Shown here piece after piece: positions 18,963 through 26,736 of a stretch of 64,000 nt of DNA. The stretch covers positions 1,922,001 through 1,986,000 of the forward strand of contig NZ_JAASQV010000001.1 of assembly GCF_011761945.1 (NCBI RefSeq), written 5' to 3'. Position 1 is the first letter of the stretch. Each line of letters begins with the position of its first letter. The notes beneath the pieces were generated by a model that saw only the letters and a list, made by a program, of their open reading frames with translations, did not search any database and was not told where the DNA came from. The position numbers and the translations under genes are program-made. This DNA is from Sphingomonas leidyi (lineage in GTDB: Bacteria > Pseudomonadota > Alphaproteobacteria > Sphingomonadales > Sphingomonadaceae).

Positions 18963-18970
18963 ATGGTCAA
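18963..18970. promoter_or_regulatory. ATGGTCAA motif in front of the DeoR gene (operator candidate)
   Basis: Reverse complement of the TTGACCAT copy at 16835-16842, placed between the DeoR gene and the divergent phospholipase C gene. It would allow one repressor to control itself, the phospholipase operon and the receptor/phosphatase pair. An inverted repeat, GATTAC (18981-18986) and GTAATC (18995-19000), lies just beyond. Confidence 0.38.
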
Positions 18971-19021
18971 CAATCGATCGGATTACGCGAGGATGTAATC
19001 AAGATCGGGCAATCGACGGTC

Positions 19022-21064
19022 ATGAAGAGCTCCCATATCGACCGCCGCACCTTCGTGGCCAGCGCCGGCGCCCTCGCCGCCGCGCCCGCGACGCTTGCCA
19101 AGCCCGCCCGCGCGCGCGGCACGCTCGCGGATGTCGAGCATGTCGTAATCCTGATGCAGGAGAACCGCTCCTTCGACCATTATTTCGGCACGCTGCGGGG
19201 CGTGCGCGGATTCGCCGATCCGCGCCCGGCCATACTGCCCTCGGGCCGGACGGTCTGGGAGCAGCGGCAGGACGACAAGGATGGCGGCGCGATCATCCGC
19301 CCCTTCCATCTCGACACCCGCGCCACCGCCGCCGGCTGCATGCAGGGCCTCGACCACAGCTGGAAGGGAAGCCATGCCCGGTGGAAGGACTGGGACGTGT
19401 GGATGCCGGAGAAGGGCCCGTTCGCGATGGGCTATATGACCCGCGCCGACCTGCCCTATTATTACGCGCTCGCCGATCAGTTCACCATCGCGGACGCCTA
19501 TCACTGCTCGGTCCACGGGCCGACCGGCCCCAACCGCCTCTATCACTGGACGGGCACCAGCGGCCTTACCGTCGGGCGCGATGGCGCGTTCATCGTCTCC
19601 AATGACGGCGTCGATCCGAACGAGACCGCCGATATGGGCCGCGACGATATCAAGGCGCATGCGCTGGACTGGACGCCCTATGCCGCACGTCTCTCGGCCG
19701 CGGGGGTGCGGTGGAAGCTCTATCAGGAATATGACAATTACGGCGACAATCCCCTGGCGCTGTTCGCCCGGTATCGCGGGATCGCGAGGGATAGCGCCGA
19801 ATATGCGGCGGCGCGTGCCTGGGTCGACGGTTCCACCCGCGCGAATGCCGGCACGTCGCGCGGGGAGCATCTGGTCCGCGCCTTCGCCGCCGACGTGATG
19901 GCGGACCGCCTGCCGCAAGTGTCCTGGATCGTCGCCCCCTTCCACATGTGCGAGCATCCCGACGCACCGCCCGCTTATGGCCAGGCGCTCAGTGCCCGGC
20001 TGATCGCCGCCCTCGCCGCCAATCCGAACGTCTGGGCCAAGACCGTCTTCATCCTCAACTATGACGAGAATGACGGTTTCTTCGACCATATGAGCCCGCC
20101 TCTTCCCGCTACGCTGCCGGGCATGGGGGCGAGCACGGTTGCGCTGGACGGCGAGGAATATCGCGGCCAGCCGGTCGGTCTCGGGCCGCGCGTGCCGATG
20201 CTGATCGCCTCGCCATGGACGCGGGGCGGCTGGGTGAACTCCGAACTGGCCGATCACACCTCCGTCCTGCGCTTCCTGGAGCGCCGTTTCGGCGTGCCGG
20301 AGCCCAATATCAGCCCCTGGCGGCGCGCCGTGTGCGGCGACCTTCTGTCGATGTTCGACTTCGACCTGTCGTCCGCCGCGCGCCGGGACATGTCCTGGTT
20401 CGCGGCGCTGCCGGCAGTGGACGGGTATGTCGCCGGCAGCGACGCTGCCTGCCGCCAGGCGAAACCGGCCGTCGCCGAAGCGCCTCCGCCCGCCGGCCAG
20501 GAACCGGGCACCCGTCCGGCCCGCGCCCTGCCCTATGATCTCGACCTGGAGCAGCGCTGGGAAGCCGGCCGCCTGCGCCTGGTCTTCCGCAACCGCGGCA
20601 CGCGCGCGGCCATATTCTGCGTCACCGGTTCCGCCGACGACAACGGGCCCCGCCACTATACCGTAGGCGCGGGCCGGTCGCTCGACGACAGCTGGCCCGT
20701 CGACGCCGCCGCACCGCGCACGCTGACGGTGACCGGTCCGAATGGTTTCCATAGATCGATCATGACGGGCACGCGCCTCATCAGCCATGCCGAGCGGGTC
20801 GGCGCGGCAACCCATGTCCATATCGCCAACCGCGATACGGCGCCCGTGGAGCTGCGGATCGTTTCGCGCCATGCCGCCCCCAGCGTCGGCCGGCTCCGCC
20901 TCTCTCCAGGAGAAGAAGCCACGGTGAAGCTGTCCCCCGTCGACGCGCATCGCTGGTACGACATACGCGTCGAAACCGGCAACGGCACCGTCCACGGGCT
21001 CGCGGGACATTGGGAAACCGGCGCTCCGGGCATCAGCGAACCGACGACGGGAGAGCGGGCATGA
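19022..21064 (+). CDS. Phosphocholine-type phospholipase C (non-hemolytic PLC family)
   Basis: 680 residues with a Tat leader (DRRTFVASAGALAAAPATLAKPARA). The phosphoesterase domain follows with EHVVILMQENRSFDHYFGTLRGVRGF, HSWKGSHARWKDWDVWM, SVHGPTGPNRLYHWTG, NYDENDGFFDHMSPP and DHTSVLRFLERRFGV. Two small beta domains lie in the C-terminal third (about 500-680), as in Pseudomonas PlcN/PlcH. Such enzymes cleave phosphatidylcholine, -ethanolamine or -serine to diacylglycerol and a phosphorylated headgroup. It ends in an ATGA overlap with the PI-PLC gene, so the two are one operon, divergent from DeoR. Confidence 0.93.
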   Translation: MKSSHIDRRTFVASAGALAAAPATLAKPARARGTLADVEHVVILMQENRSFDHYFGTLRGVRGFADPRPAILPSGRTVWEQRQDDKDGGAIIRPFHLDTRATAAGCMQGLDHSWKGSHARWKDWDVWMPEKGPFAMGYMTRADLPYYYALADQFTIADAYHCSVHGPTGPNRLYHWTGTSGLTVGRDGAFIVSNDGVDPNETADMGRDDIKAHALDWTPYAARLSAAGVRWKLYQEYDNYGDNPLALFARYRGIARDSAEYAAARAWVDGSTRANAGTSRGEHLVRAFAADVMADRLPQVSWIVAPFHMCEHPDAPPAYGQALSARLIAALAANPNVWAKTVFILNYDENDGFFDHMSPPLPATLPGMGASTVALDGEEYRGQPVGLGPRVPMLIASPWTRGGWVNSELADHTSVLRFLERRFGVPEPNISPWRRAVCGDLLSMFDFDLSSAARRDMSWFAALPAVDGYVAGSDAACRQAKPAVAEAPPPAGQEPGTRPARALPYDLDLEQRWEAGRLRLVFRNRGTRAAIFCVTGSADDNGPRHYTVGAGRSLDDSWPVDAAAPRTLTVTGPNGFHRSIMTGTRLISHAERVGAATHVHIANRDTAPVELRIVSRHAAPSVGRLRLSPGEEATVKLSPVDAHRWYDIRVETGNGTVHGLAGHWETGAPGISEPTTGERA

Positions 21065-22092
21065 TCCGCACCCTCGCATTGCTGGCGATCGCCGCCGCCT
21101 CCGGCACCGCGGTGCCGCCACGCCAGGACCTGCGGCTCGATCAGGTGCAGCTCATCGGTTCGCACAACAGCTATCGCCCCTATCCTTCGCCGCAGCTGCG
21201 CGCACGCCTCGCCGGTGCCGGCCCGGCGGAGTGGGCGGGCCTTGCCTATGGCCATCCCCCGCTCGAGGCCCAGCTTGCCCTTGGCTTGCGACAGCTCGAA
21301 CTGGACGTGGCGCCCGATCCCGACGGGAGCGCCTATGCCGCACCCTATGGCAATGCCGATGCGGCAACCCGCCGGATCATGGCAGCGCCGGGCGCGAAGG
21401 TGCTGCACATCGCCGGCTTCGATACCGAGACGCACTGCCTCACGCTGCGCCTGTGCCTGGCGACCCTGCGGCACTGGTCGGACCAGCATCCGGGCCACGG
21501 CCCGGTCATGGTCCTGGTCAATACGGGGGATGCCGGCGGGGCGCGCTTCGATGCCGGCAACCTGGCCGCACTCGATGCCGACATCCTGGCGGAGATCGGG
21601 CGCGAGCGGCTCGTCACGCCCGACGATGTCCGACACACGCTTCCGACCCTGCGCGCCGCGGCGATCGCGCACCGCTGGCCGAGCCTGGCGCGGGCGGCCG
21701 GCCGCTTCCTGTTCGTTCTCGACGGCAGCACCGCGCATGAGGACGCCTATCGCGCCGATCACCCGTCCCTGCGCGGCCGGGCGATGTTCGGCTTCTATCC
21801 CGACGACGCGGACGAGGCGGCGGTGTTCAATATCCAGGATCCGGTTGCGGAGGGCGAGCGTATTCGCCGGCTTGTGCGCGCCGGGTTCATCGTCCGCACC
21901 CGCGCGGATGTGGGCCTGAAGGAAGCGCGCGCCGCCGATCGCCGGCGGCTCGACGCCGCCATCGCTTCCGGCGCGCAATGGATCAGCAGCGACTTGTACG
22001 AAGGGGCCACGAACCCGGAGCGGCTGGCCTATCGTGCCGCGCTGCCGGGCGGGGTCCTCTCGCGCTGCAATCCCGTCACGGCGCGGTGTTGA
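21061..22092 (+). CDS. Secreted Ca2+-dependent phosphoinositide-type phospholipase C
   Basis: 343 residues with a short leader (LALLAIAAASGTA). The PLC-like TIM barrel opens DQVQLIGSHNSYRPYP (His35, first catalytic His). It continues LRQLELDVAPDPDG (metal-binding Glu/Asp), KVLHIAGFDTETHC (second His region) and GPVMVLVNTGD, and ends with QWISSDLYEG. This matches the bacterial Ca-dependent PI-PLC family rather than the Bacillus metal-independent enzyme. The product would be an inositol or glycerol phosphate usable by the neighbouring phosphatase. It starts on the previous gene's stop and overlaps the convergent transporter by 17 bases. Confidence 0.88.
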   Translation: MIRTLALLAIAAASGTAVPPRQDLRLDQVQLIGSHNSYRPYPSPQLRARLAGAGPAEWAGLAYGHPPLEAQLALGLRQLELDVAPDPDGSAYAAPYGNADAATRRIMAAPGAKVLHIAGFDTETHCLTLRLCLATLRHWSDQHPGHGPVMVLVNTGDAGGARFDAGNLAALDADILAEIGRERLVTPDDVRHTLPTLRAAAIAHRWPSLARAAGRFLFVLDGSTAHEDAYRADHPSLRGRAMFGFYPDDADEAAVFNIQDPVAEGERIRRLVRAGFIVRTRADVGLKEARAADRRRLDAAIASGAQWISSDLYEGATNPERLAYRAALPGGVLSRCNPVTARC

Positions 22093-23401
22093 GGCGCCAT
22101 GGCATTCTAAACGTGCGCCTCTCGCCGTCGAATGCCCGCAGCGCCAGCGACACCAGCACCGCACTCCCGGCGATGCCGGCATGGATCGCCCAGAATGTCG
22201 CTATCGGCACCCGCTCGTACAGGGCGCCCAGCGATCCGACCACCAGATTGGCGAAGAAGCCGTGCAGGTAGAATATGCCGACCATCACGCCTGCGAGCCG
22301 CTGCGGCGTTGCGCCGGTGATGATCGCCAGCCCCGCGGGCCAGACCAGCGCCACGCCGAGATCGAGCAACAGCAGCACCGCCAGCGGCCCCGCCATCGAA
22401 CGTGATCCTGCTCCCGCCACCAGCGCGAGCAGGCCGTAGCCGAGCATCATCGCCACGCATCCCATTGCGAGCCGGTCCCAGTCCCGCAGCGATGCGAGCC
22501 ATCGCCAGCGCATCGTCAGGATGACCATCAGCACGGTGAAGATGCCGTCCGCCGAAGCGAACCAGGCCGGCGGCACGGACAGCCCCCATAGTGTCGGGCG
22601 GATCGCATCCGCCACCCATAGCAGGAAGATGTTGGACACCTGCTCATAGGCGCAGAAGGCCAGGATGACGACGAGGATCGCCCCGATCGCCGTCACCGGG
22701 CGATAGACGCGATCCTCGCCGGGCGCCGGGCGGGTGCGCACGTGCCGCGGCGTGGCCGGAATGGTGAGATAGATGCCGAGGCCGGCGAGCATGGCGATCC
22801 CCGCGGCCCCGAAGGCATAGCCCCAGCCAAGCGCCTGCGCGAGCAGCCCGCACACGAGCGGCCCCAGCATCACGCCGATGTTGAGGAACGCGAGATAGAG
22901 CGCGAACGCCCTGTCCCGCCGGCCATCCGATGCCGGGAAGAGTTCGCCGACCTGCGCGGCGAGATTGCCCTTGAGCAGGCCCGTTCCGATGATGAGCAGC
23001 AGCAGCGCCGGCAGCAGCAGATAGGCGTCGGTCAGCAAGAGATGGCCGCAGGAGATGAGCACCGCGCCGACGACGATCGCCGGCCGCCGGCCGACGAGGC
23101 GATCCCCCACCAGGCCGCCCAGGGGCAGCACGAAATAGGTCAGCGCCGCATAGAGCCCATAGATGTTGGACCCGAACGCCACGGGCGAAAGCGGGCCCCA
23201 CACGGACTCGAGCATCGCGCGCAGCCCCGCCATGCCCCAGGGCAGCCCGGCGCCATCGGCCAGCACCTCCCGGACCAGGTAGAGCGTCAGCAACGCCTTC
23301 ATGCCGTGGAGCGAGAAGCGCTCCCATAATTCCGTGCCGGCCAGTCTGTAGAAGACGGGCCAGCTTGCCGGCCCTGCCCGTCCATTTCCCGCGATACCCA
23401 T
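22076..23401 (-). CDS. POT/PTR-family proton-coupled transporter
   Basis: 441 residues from the ATG at 23401 (the open frame extends further but has no better start). It has 12 or more hydrophobic helices. The POT signature ELWERFSLHGMKALLTLYL (ExxER motif) is in helix 1, with GGLVGDRLVGRRPAIVVGA and GTGLLKGNLAAQVGELF in helices 3-5. The family imports di- and tripeptides with protons; some members carry other small solutes. Convergent with the PI-PLC and directly downstream of GH125, but separated from it by 133 bases. A role in glycopeptide-derived peptide uptake is possible but unproven. Confidence 0.85.
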   Translation of the reverse strand: MGIAGNGRAGPASWPVFYRLAGTELWERFSLHGMKALLTLYLVREVLADGAGLPWGMAGLRAMLESVWGPLSPVAFGSNIYGLYAALTYFVLPLGGLVGDRLVGRRPAIVVGAVLISCGHLLLTDAYLLLPALLLLIIGTGLLKGNLAAQVGELFPASDGRRDRAFALYLAFLNIGVMLGPLVCGLLAQALGWGYAFGAAGIAMLAGLGIYLTIPATPRHVRTRPAPGEDRVYRPVTAIGAILVVILAFCAYEQVSNIFLLWVADAIRPTLWGLSVPPAWFASADGIFTVLMVILTMRWRWLASLRDWDRLAMGCVAMMLGYGLLALVAGAGSRSMAGPLAVLLLLDLGVALVWPAGLAIITGATPQRLAGVMVGIFYLHGFFANLVVGSLGALYERVPIATFWAIHAGIAGSAVLVSLALRAFDGERRTFRMPWRLNTAP

Positions 23402-23534
23402 GGGCCAATGGCTATGCGGAACGAATATAACAGGCGCGGGTCGGCTCCATGACAAGCCACGTAACCAACCGAAGCTCAGCGCGCGCCGGCGCCCCTTCCT
23501 CTTCCTCCGCAAGCGATTTCGCGGATCGGCGCGC

Positions 23535-24977
23535 TCACGCGATCAAGGGGACGGAAAGGAGCTTGGGGCGGGTCCTTGCCAGGTGCAGGATCAACTCGCC
23601 GAACAGGCCGTTGGCCCAGGCGAACCAGTCGCGCGTGAACTTCGACGCGTCGTCCTTGTGGAACGCCTCGTGCATGAAGCCGGTGCCGGCATGCGTGGCC
23701 TTCAAGGTGCGCAGGCACGCGAGGATGGTCGCATCGTCGCCGGAGGACAGCGCACGCACGATGAGCGACATCGGCCAGATGAAGTCCTCGCCCTGGTGCG
23801 GCCCGCCAATGCCTTCGCCGGCCTTGCCGTGGAAGAACCACGGATTGGCCTCGCTCCAAGCCGCATCGCGGGTGCGCTGCCAGCGCGGGTCCTTCGCCGA
23901 TACGCAGCCGAGCCAGGCCAGGCCCGACAGCGAAGGCACATTGGCATCGTCCATGAACAATGCGTTGCCATAGCCATCGACTTCATAGGCCCAGACTTCG
24001 CGCCCGTCGGGCAAGGTCATGGCTCCATATCGGGCAAGCGCCTGCTCGACTTCGCCTGCCAGCGCCGCCGCGTCCTGCGCCAATGCCGCGTCGCCGCGCG
24101 CCTCGCTCGCCACCGCCGCCAGCTCGCGCAGGGCAGTCATCGCGAACAGGTTGGCAGGCACGAACAACGGGAAGATGCAGGCATCGTCCGACGGGCGGAA
24201 AGCCGAATGGATCAGTCCGACCTTGCGCGTCGGCAGGCCGAGGCCGGCCTGGAGCGTCTCGCTCGGCTGCTTGTTGGTCCGCTGGAACTTGTAGGGGCCG
24301 GGCCCGTCCTTGCGCTGCTGCTCGCGGAAGGTGCGGACGATCGCCCGGGCGCTTTCGGCCCAGGCGCCATCGAACGGCGCCTTGTCCCCCGTCTCGCGCC
24401 AATAGCCATATGCGAGACGCACGACATAGCAGAGCGAATCGATCTCCCATTTGCGCTCGGCGACGCCCGGCCGCATCTCGGTGTCGTCCTCCTTTGCCCA
24501 GACCAGCGAGGTCTTCTCGTCGGGATTGTGCATGAAGGCGTTGGCATAGGGGTCGATCAGGACCGATCGCGCGTGGCGGCCGATCAATCCGCGGAACAGC
24601 TCGCGCAGCGCCGCGTCCTGCTTCACCAGGTGAAGATAGGGGCGAACCTGCGCCGCCGAATCGCGCAACCACAGGCACGGAATGTCGCCGGTGATCACGA
24701 AGGCGTCGGGCTTGCTCTCCACGGTGCCCATCGCGACGGTCGTGTCGAGGGTGTTGGGATAGCAATTGCCGAACAGCCAGGCGAGTTCGGGGTCGGCGAT
24801 CATCCCGGAAACGCGGGCGATCTCGCGCTCCACCGCCTGGCTGACGAACCGCCGCTCCGCCACGGGCGGGCGCTTGCCGGGAAATCCTGCCGCCCGTGCG
24901 ATACCCATCGGGCCCAGCATCGCCGAAGTCGCGATCCCGCCGCCGGCCGCGAGCACCGCTCGCCTTGTGATGTCCAT
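23535..24977 (-). CDS. GH125 exo-alpha-1,6-mannosidase (copy 1)
   Basis: 480 residues with a Tat-like leader (TRRAVLAAGGGIATSAMLGPMGIARAA). The GH125 (alpha/alpha)6 barrel shows DIPCLWLRDSAAQVRPYLHL, YANAFM, EMRPGVAERKWEIDSLCY, FRPSDDACIFP (Asp264/265, acid position) and GTGFMHEAFHKDD (Glu437, base position). The family removes terminal alpha-1,6-mannose with inversion, finishing N-glycan cores after GH92 action. Last gene of the TonB receptor-halogenase-GH125 unit, 13 bases after the halogenase. A closely related second copy lies at 61777-63189. Confidence 0.94.
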   Translation of the reverse strand: MDITRRAVLAAGGGIATSAMLGPMGIARAAGFPGKRPPVAERRFVSQAVEREIARVSGMIADPELAWLFGNCYPNTLDTTVAMGTVESKPDAFVITGDIPCLWLRDSAAQVRPYLHLVKQDAALRELFRGLIGRHARSVLIDPYANAFMHNPDEKTSLVWAKEDDTEMRPGVAERKWEIDSLCYVVRLAYGYWRETGDKAPFDGAWAESARAIVRTFREQQRKDGPGPYKFQRTNKQPSETLQAGLGLPTRKVGLIHSAFRPSDDACIFPLFVPANLFAMTALRELAAVASEARGDAALAQDAAALAGEVEQALARYGAMTLPDGREVWAYEVDGYGNALFMDDANVPSLSGLAWLGCVSAKDPRWQRTRDAAWSEANPWFFHGKAGEGIGGPHQGEDFIWPMSLIVRALSSGDDATILACLRTLKATHAGTGFMHEAFHKDDASKFTRDWFAWANGLFGELILHLARTRPKLLSVPLIA

Positions 24978-24990
24978 TACCGCAGCTCCC

Positions 24991-26550
24991 CTATGCCTTG
25001 ACCATGTGCGGCGCTGCGCCGGCCTGCGCCAGCTCCGGCGGCGCCTTGCAGTGCTCGTCGATGAATGCCTGGTGCAAGGGCATGGCCCCGACGCAGTTCG
25101 CCAAGGTCGCGCGCGTCCGTTCGAGATACTCGGCCAGCTGGTGCTCGGGCATCTCGTCGACGATCGGGTGATAGCCGTGCGGCACGATGCGCTGGCCCAG
25201 CATCACCTGCACCCAGCTCGGCAATGCGAAGAAATCCTCCCCATTGCGAAAATAGCGGCCATCGCTGCGGAACAGGGCCATGGTTTCCTGCAGGGGCGCC
25301 GGGACCGACATGGTGCGGCAATGGTCCCAGAACGGCGTGTCGGCGCGCTCGGTCGCATGATAGTGCAGGATGATGAAATCGCGCACGCGTTCCCATTCGA
25401 ACGCGGATTCCCGGTTGAATCGCTCGGCGAGCAGCGGATCGAAATCCTTGTTCGGGAACAGGCCGAGCAGCCGCTGGATGGTCGACTGGGCCAGATAGAT
25501 GCTGGTCGATTCCAGCGGCTCCAGGAAACCGGCGGCCAGGCCGGCCGCGACGACGTTCTTGTGCCAGAACTTCCTGCGCATGCCGGTGGTGAAGCGCAGC
25601 GGGCGCGGATCCGCGAGTGGCTTTCCGTCAAGGTTCGCGAGCAACGTCGCCGCGGCCTCATCGTCGCTGACGTGCTGGCTGGAATAGACATAGCCGTTGC
25701 CGCAGCGATGCTGCAGCGGGATGCGCCATTGCCAGCCGGCCCCGAGCGCAGTGGCGCGCGTATAGGGCGTGAGCGGGCCGACATTCTCGCACGGAACGGC
25801 CATCGCCCGGTCGCAGGGCAGCCAATGCGTCCAGTCCGCATAGCCGGTCTCGAGCGCCTGCTCGATCAACAGGCCGCGAAAGCCCGAGCAGTCGACGAAC
25901 AACTCGCCCTCGATGCGCTCGCCGCTTTCCATCACGACCGCTTCCACGAAACCGTCGCCGGCGCGCTGGATCACTTCGACGATCTTGCCCTCGGTGCGCT
26001 GCACGCCCCTGCGCTCGGACAGGTTCCGCAGGAAGCGCGCATACAGGCTCGCGTCGAAATGATAGGCATAGGCGATGTCCGCGAGCGGCGAGCCCTCCGG
26101 CGCATTGGCCGGGCTGGGCATGAACCGGTTCAACGGGGCCGCCACCGTCTGCAGCGAATAGGCGCCAATCTCTGCCGCGCGCCCGGCAAGATATTGCTTC
26201 AGCCAGAATTGATGGAACGGCAACGGCCCGATGCCCTGGCCGATCTTTCCGAAACCATGGACATAGCTGTCGCCGAGCCGCCCCCAGTCGTTGAACTGGA
26301 TGCCGAGCTTGAACGTGGCCTGGGTCTCGACGACGAAATCCGCTTCCTTGATGCCCAGCATCTCGGTGTTGAACGTCTTCATGTGCGGAACGCTGGCTTC
26401 GCCCACTCCGACGATGCCGACTTCCTCCGATTCGATCAGGCGAACGGAGGCTCCGCGCCCCAGATACGTGGCCAGCACCGCCGCCGCCATCCAGCCGGCG
26501 CTGCCGCCCCCCACGACGACGATGTTCCTGATCCGGTTATCGGTGCTCAT
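24991..26550 (-). CDS. Flavin-dependent tryptophan-halogenase-family protein
   Basis: 519 residues from the ATG at 26550 (GGGGGAAC upstream). FAD-binding GGGSAGW, then GVGEASVPH, the lysine-bearing FKLGIQFNDW segment (catalytic Lys position of PrnA/RebH enzymes), the diagnostic GWQWRIPLQHR (WxWxIP) and GFLEPLESTSIYL are all present, so the active site looks intact. It needs FADH2 from a separate reductase, and none is adjacent. Such halogenases recur beside TonB receptors in sphingomonads, Caulobacterales and xanthomonads, where their role is unresolved. The substrate here is not predictable. Co-transcribed with the receptor upstream and GH125 downstream. Confidence 0.93.
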   Translation of the reverse strand: MSTDNRIRNIVVVGGGSAGWMAAAVLATYLGRGASVRLIESEEVGIVGVGEASVPHMKTFNTEMLGIKEADFVVETQATFKLGIQFNDWGRLGDSYVHGFGKIGQGIGPLPFHQFWLKQYLAGRAAEIGAYSLQTVAAPLNRFMPSPANAPEGSPLADIAYAYHFDASLYARFLRNLSERRGVQRTEGKIVEVIQRAGDGFVEAVVMESGERIEGELFVDCSGFRGLLIEQALETGYADWTHWLPCDRAMAVPCENVGPLTPYTRATALGAGWQWRIPLQHRCGNGYVYSSQHVSDDEAAATLLANLDGKPLADPRPLRFTTGMRRKFWHKNVVAAGLAAGFLEPLESTSIYLAQSTIQRLLGLFPNKDFDPLLAERFNRESAFEWERVRDFIILHYHATERADTPFWDHCRTMSVPAPLQETMALFRSDGRYFRNGEDFFALPSWVQVMLGQRIVPHGYHPIVDEMPEHQLAEYLERTRATLANCVGAMPLHQAFIDEHCKAPPELAQAGAAPHMVKA

Positions 26551-26695
26551 CGCTGCAAAGTTCCCCCTCATGGCATCGACCGACGGCCATGCCTCAAAGA
26601 TGATCGCCGATCGTCCAGCCCATGATGCCGCCCCATCGGGCCGCGGCGGCATCCGGGCCCTCCACCGGTTGAGCCGCGCTTCTGTCGTCGGGGGC

Positions 26696-26722
26696 CTCCT
26701 CGCGCCCGCCGGACGCGAGGAG
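26696..26722 (-). repeat. Intra-operon hairpin between TonB receptor and halogenase
   Basis: CTCCTCGCG ... CGCGAGGAG forms a perfect 9-base stem with a 9-base loop, just past the receptor stop and before the halogenase gene (186-base gap). No T-tract follows. It may be a partial terminator or an mRNA-stabilising structure that lets the receptor be made in excess of the enzymes downstream. Confidence 0.55.
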
Positions 26723-26736
26723 ACTGGATGACCGGC

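Noticed and set aside
18981..19000. GATTAC-N8-GTAATC inverted repeat as a fourth LacI operator
   Set aside because: The half sites resemble the N-glycan operator but the spacing is 8 bases rather than none, and the neighbours are phospholipase genes; probably chance or a DeoR-related element.
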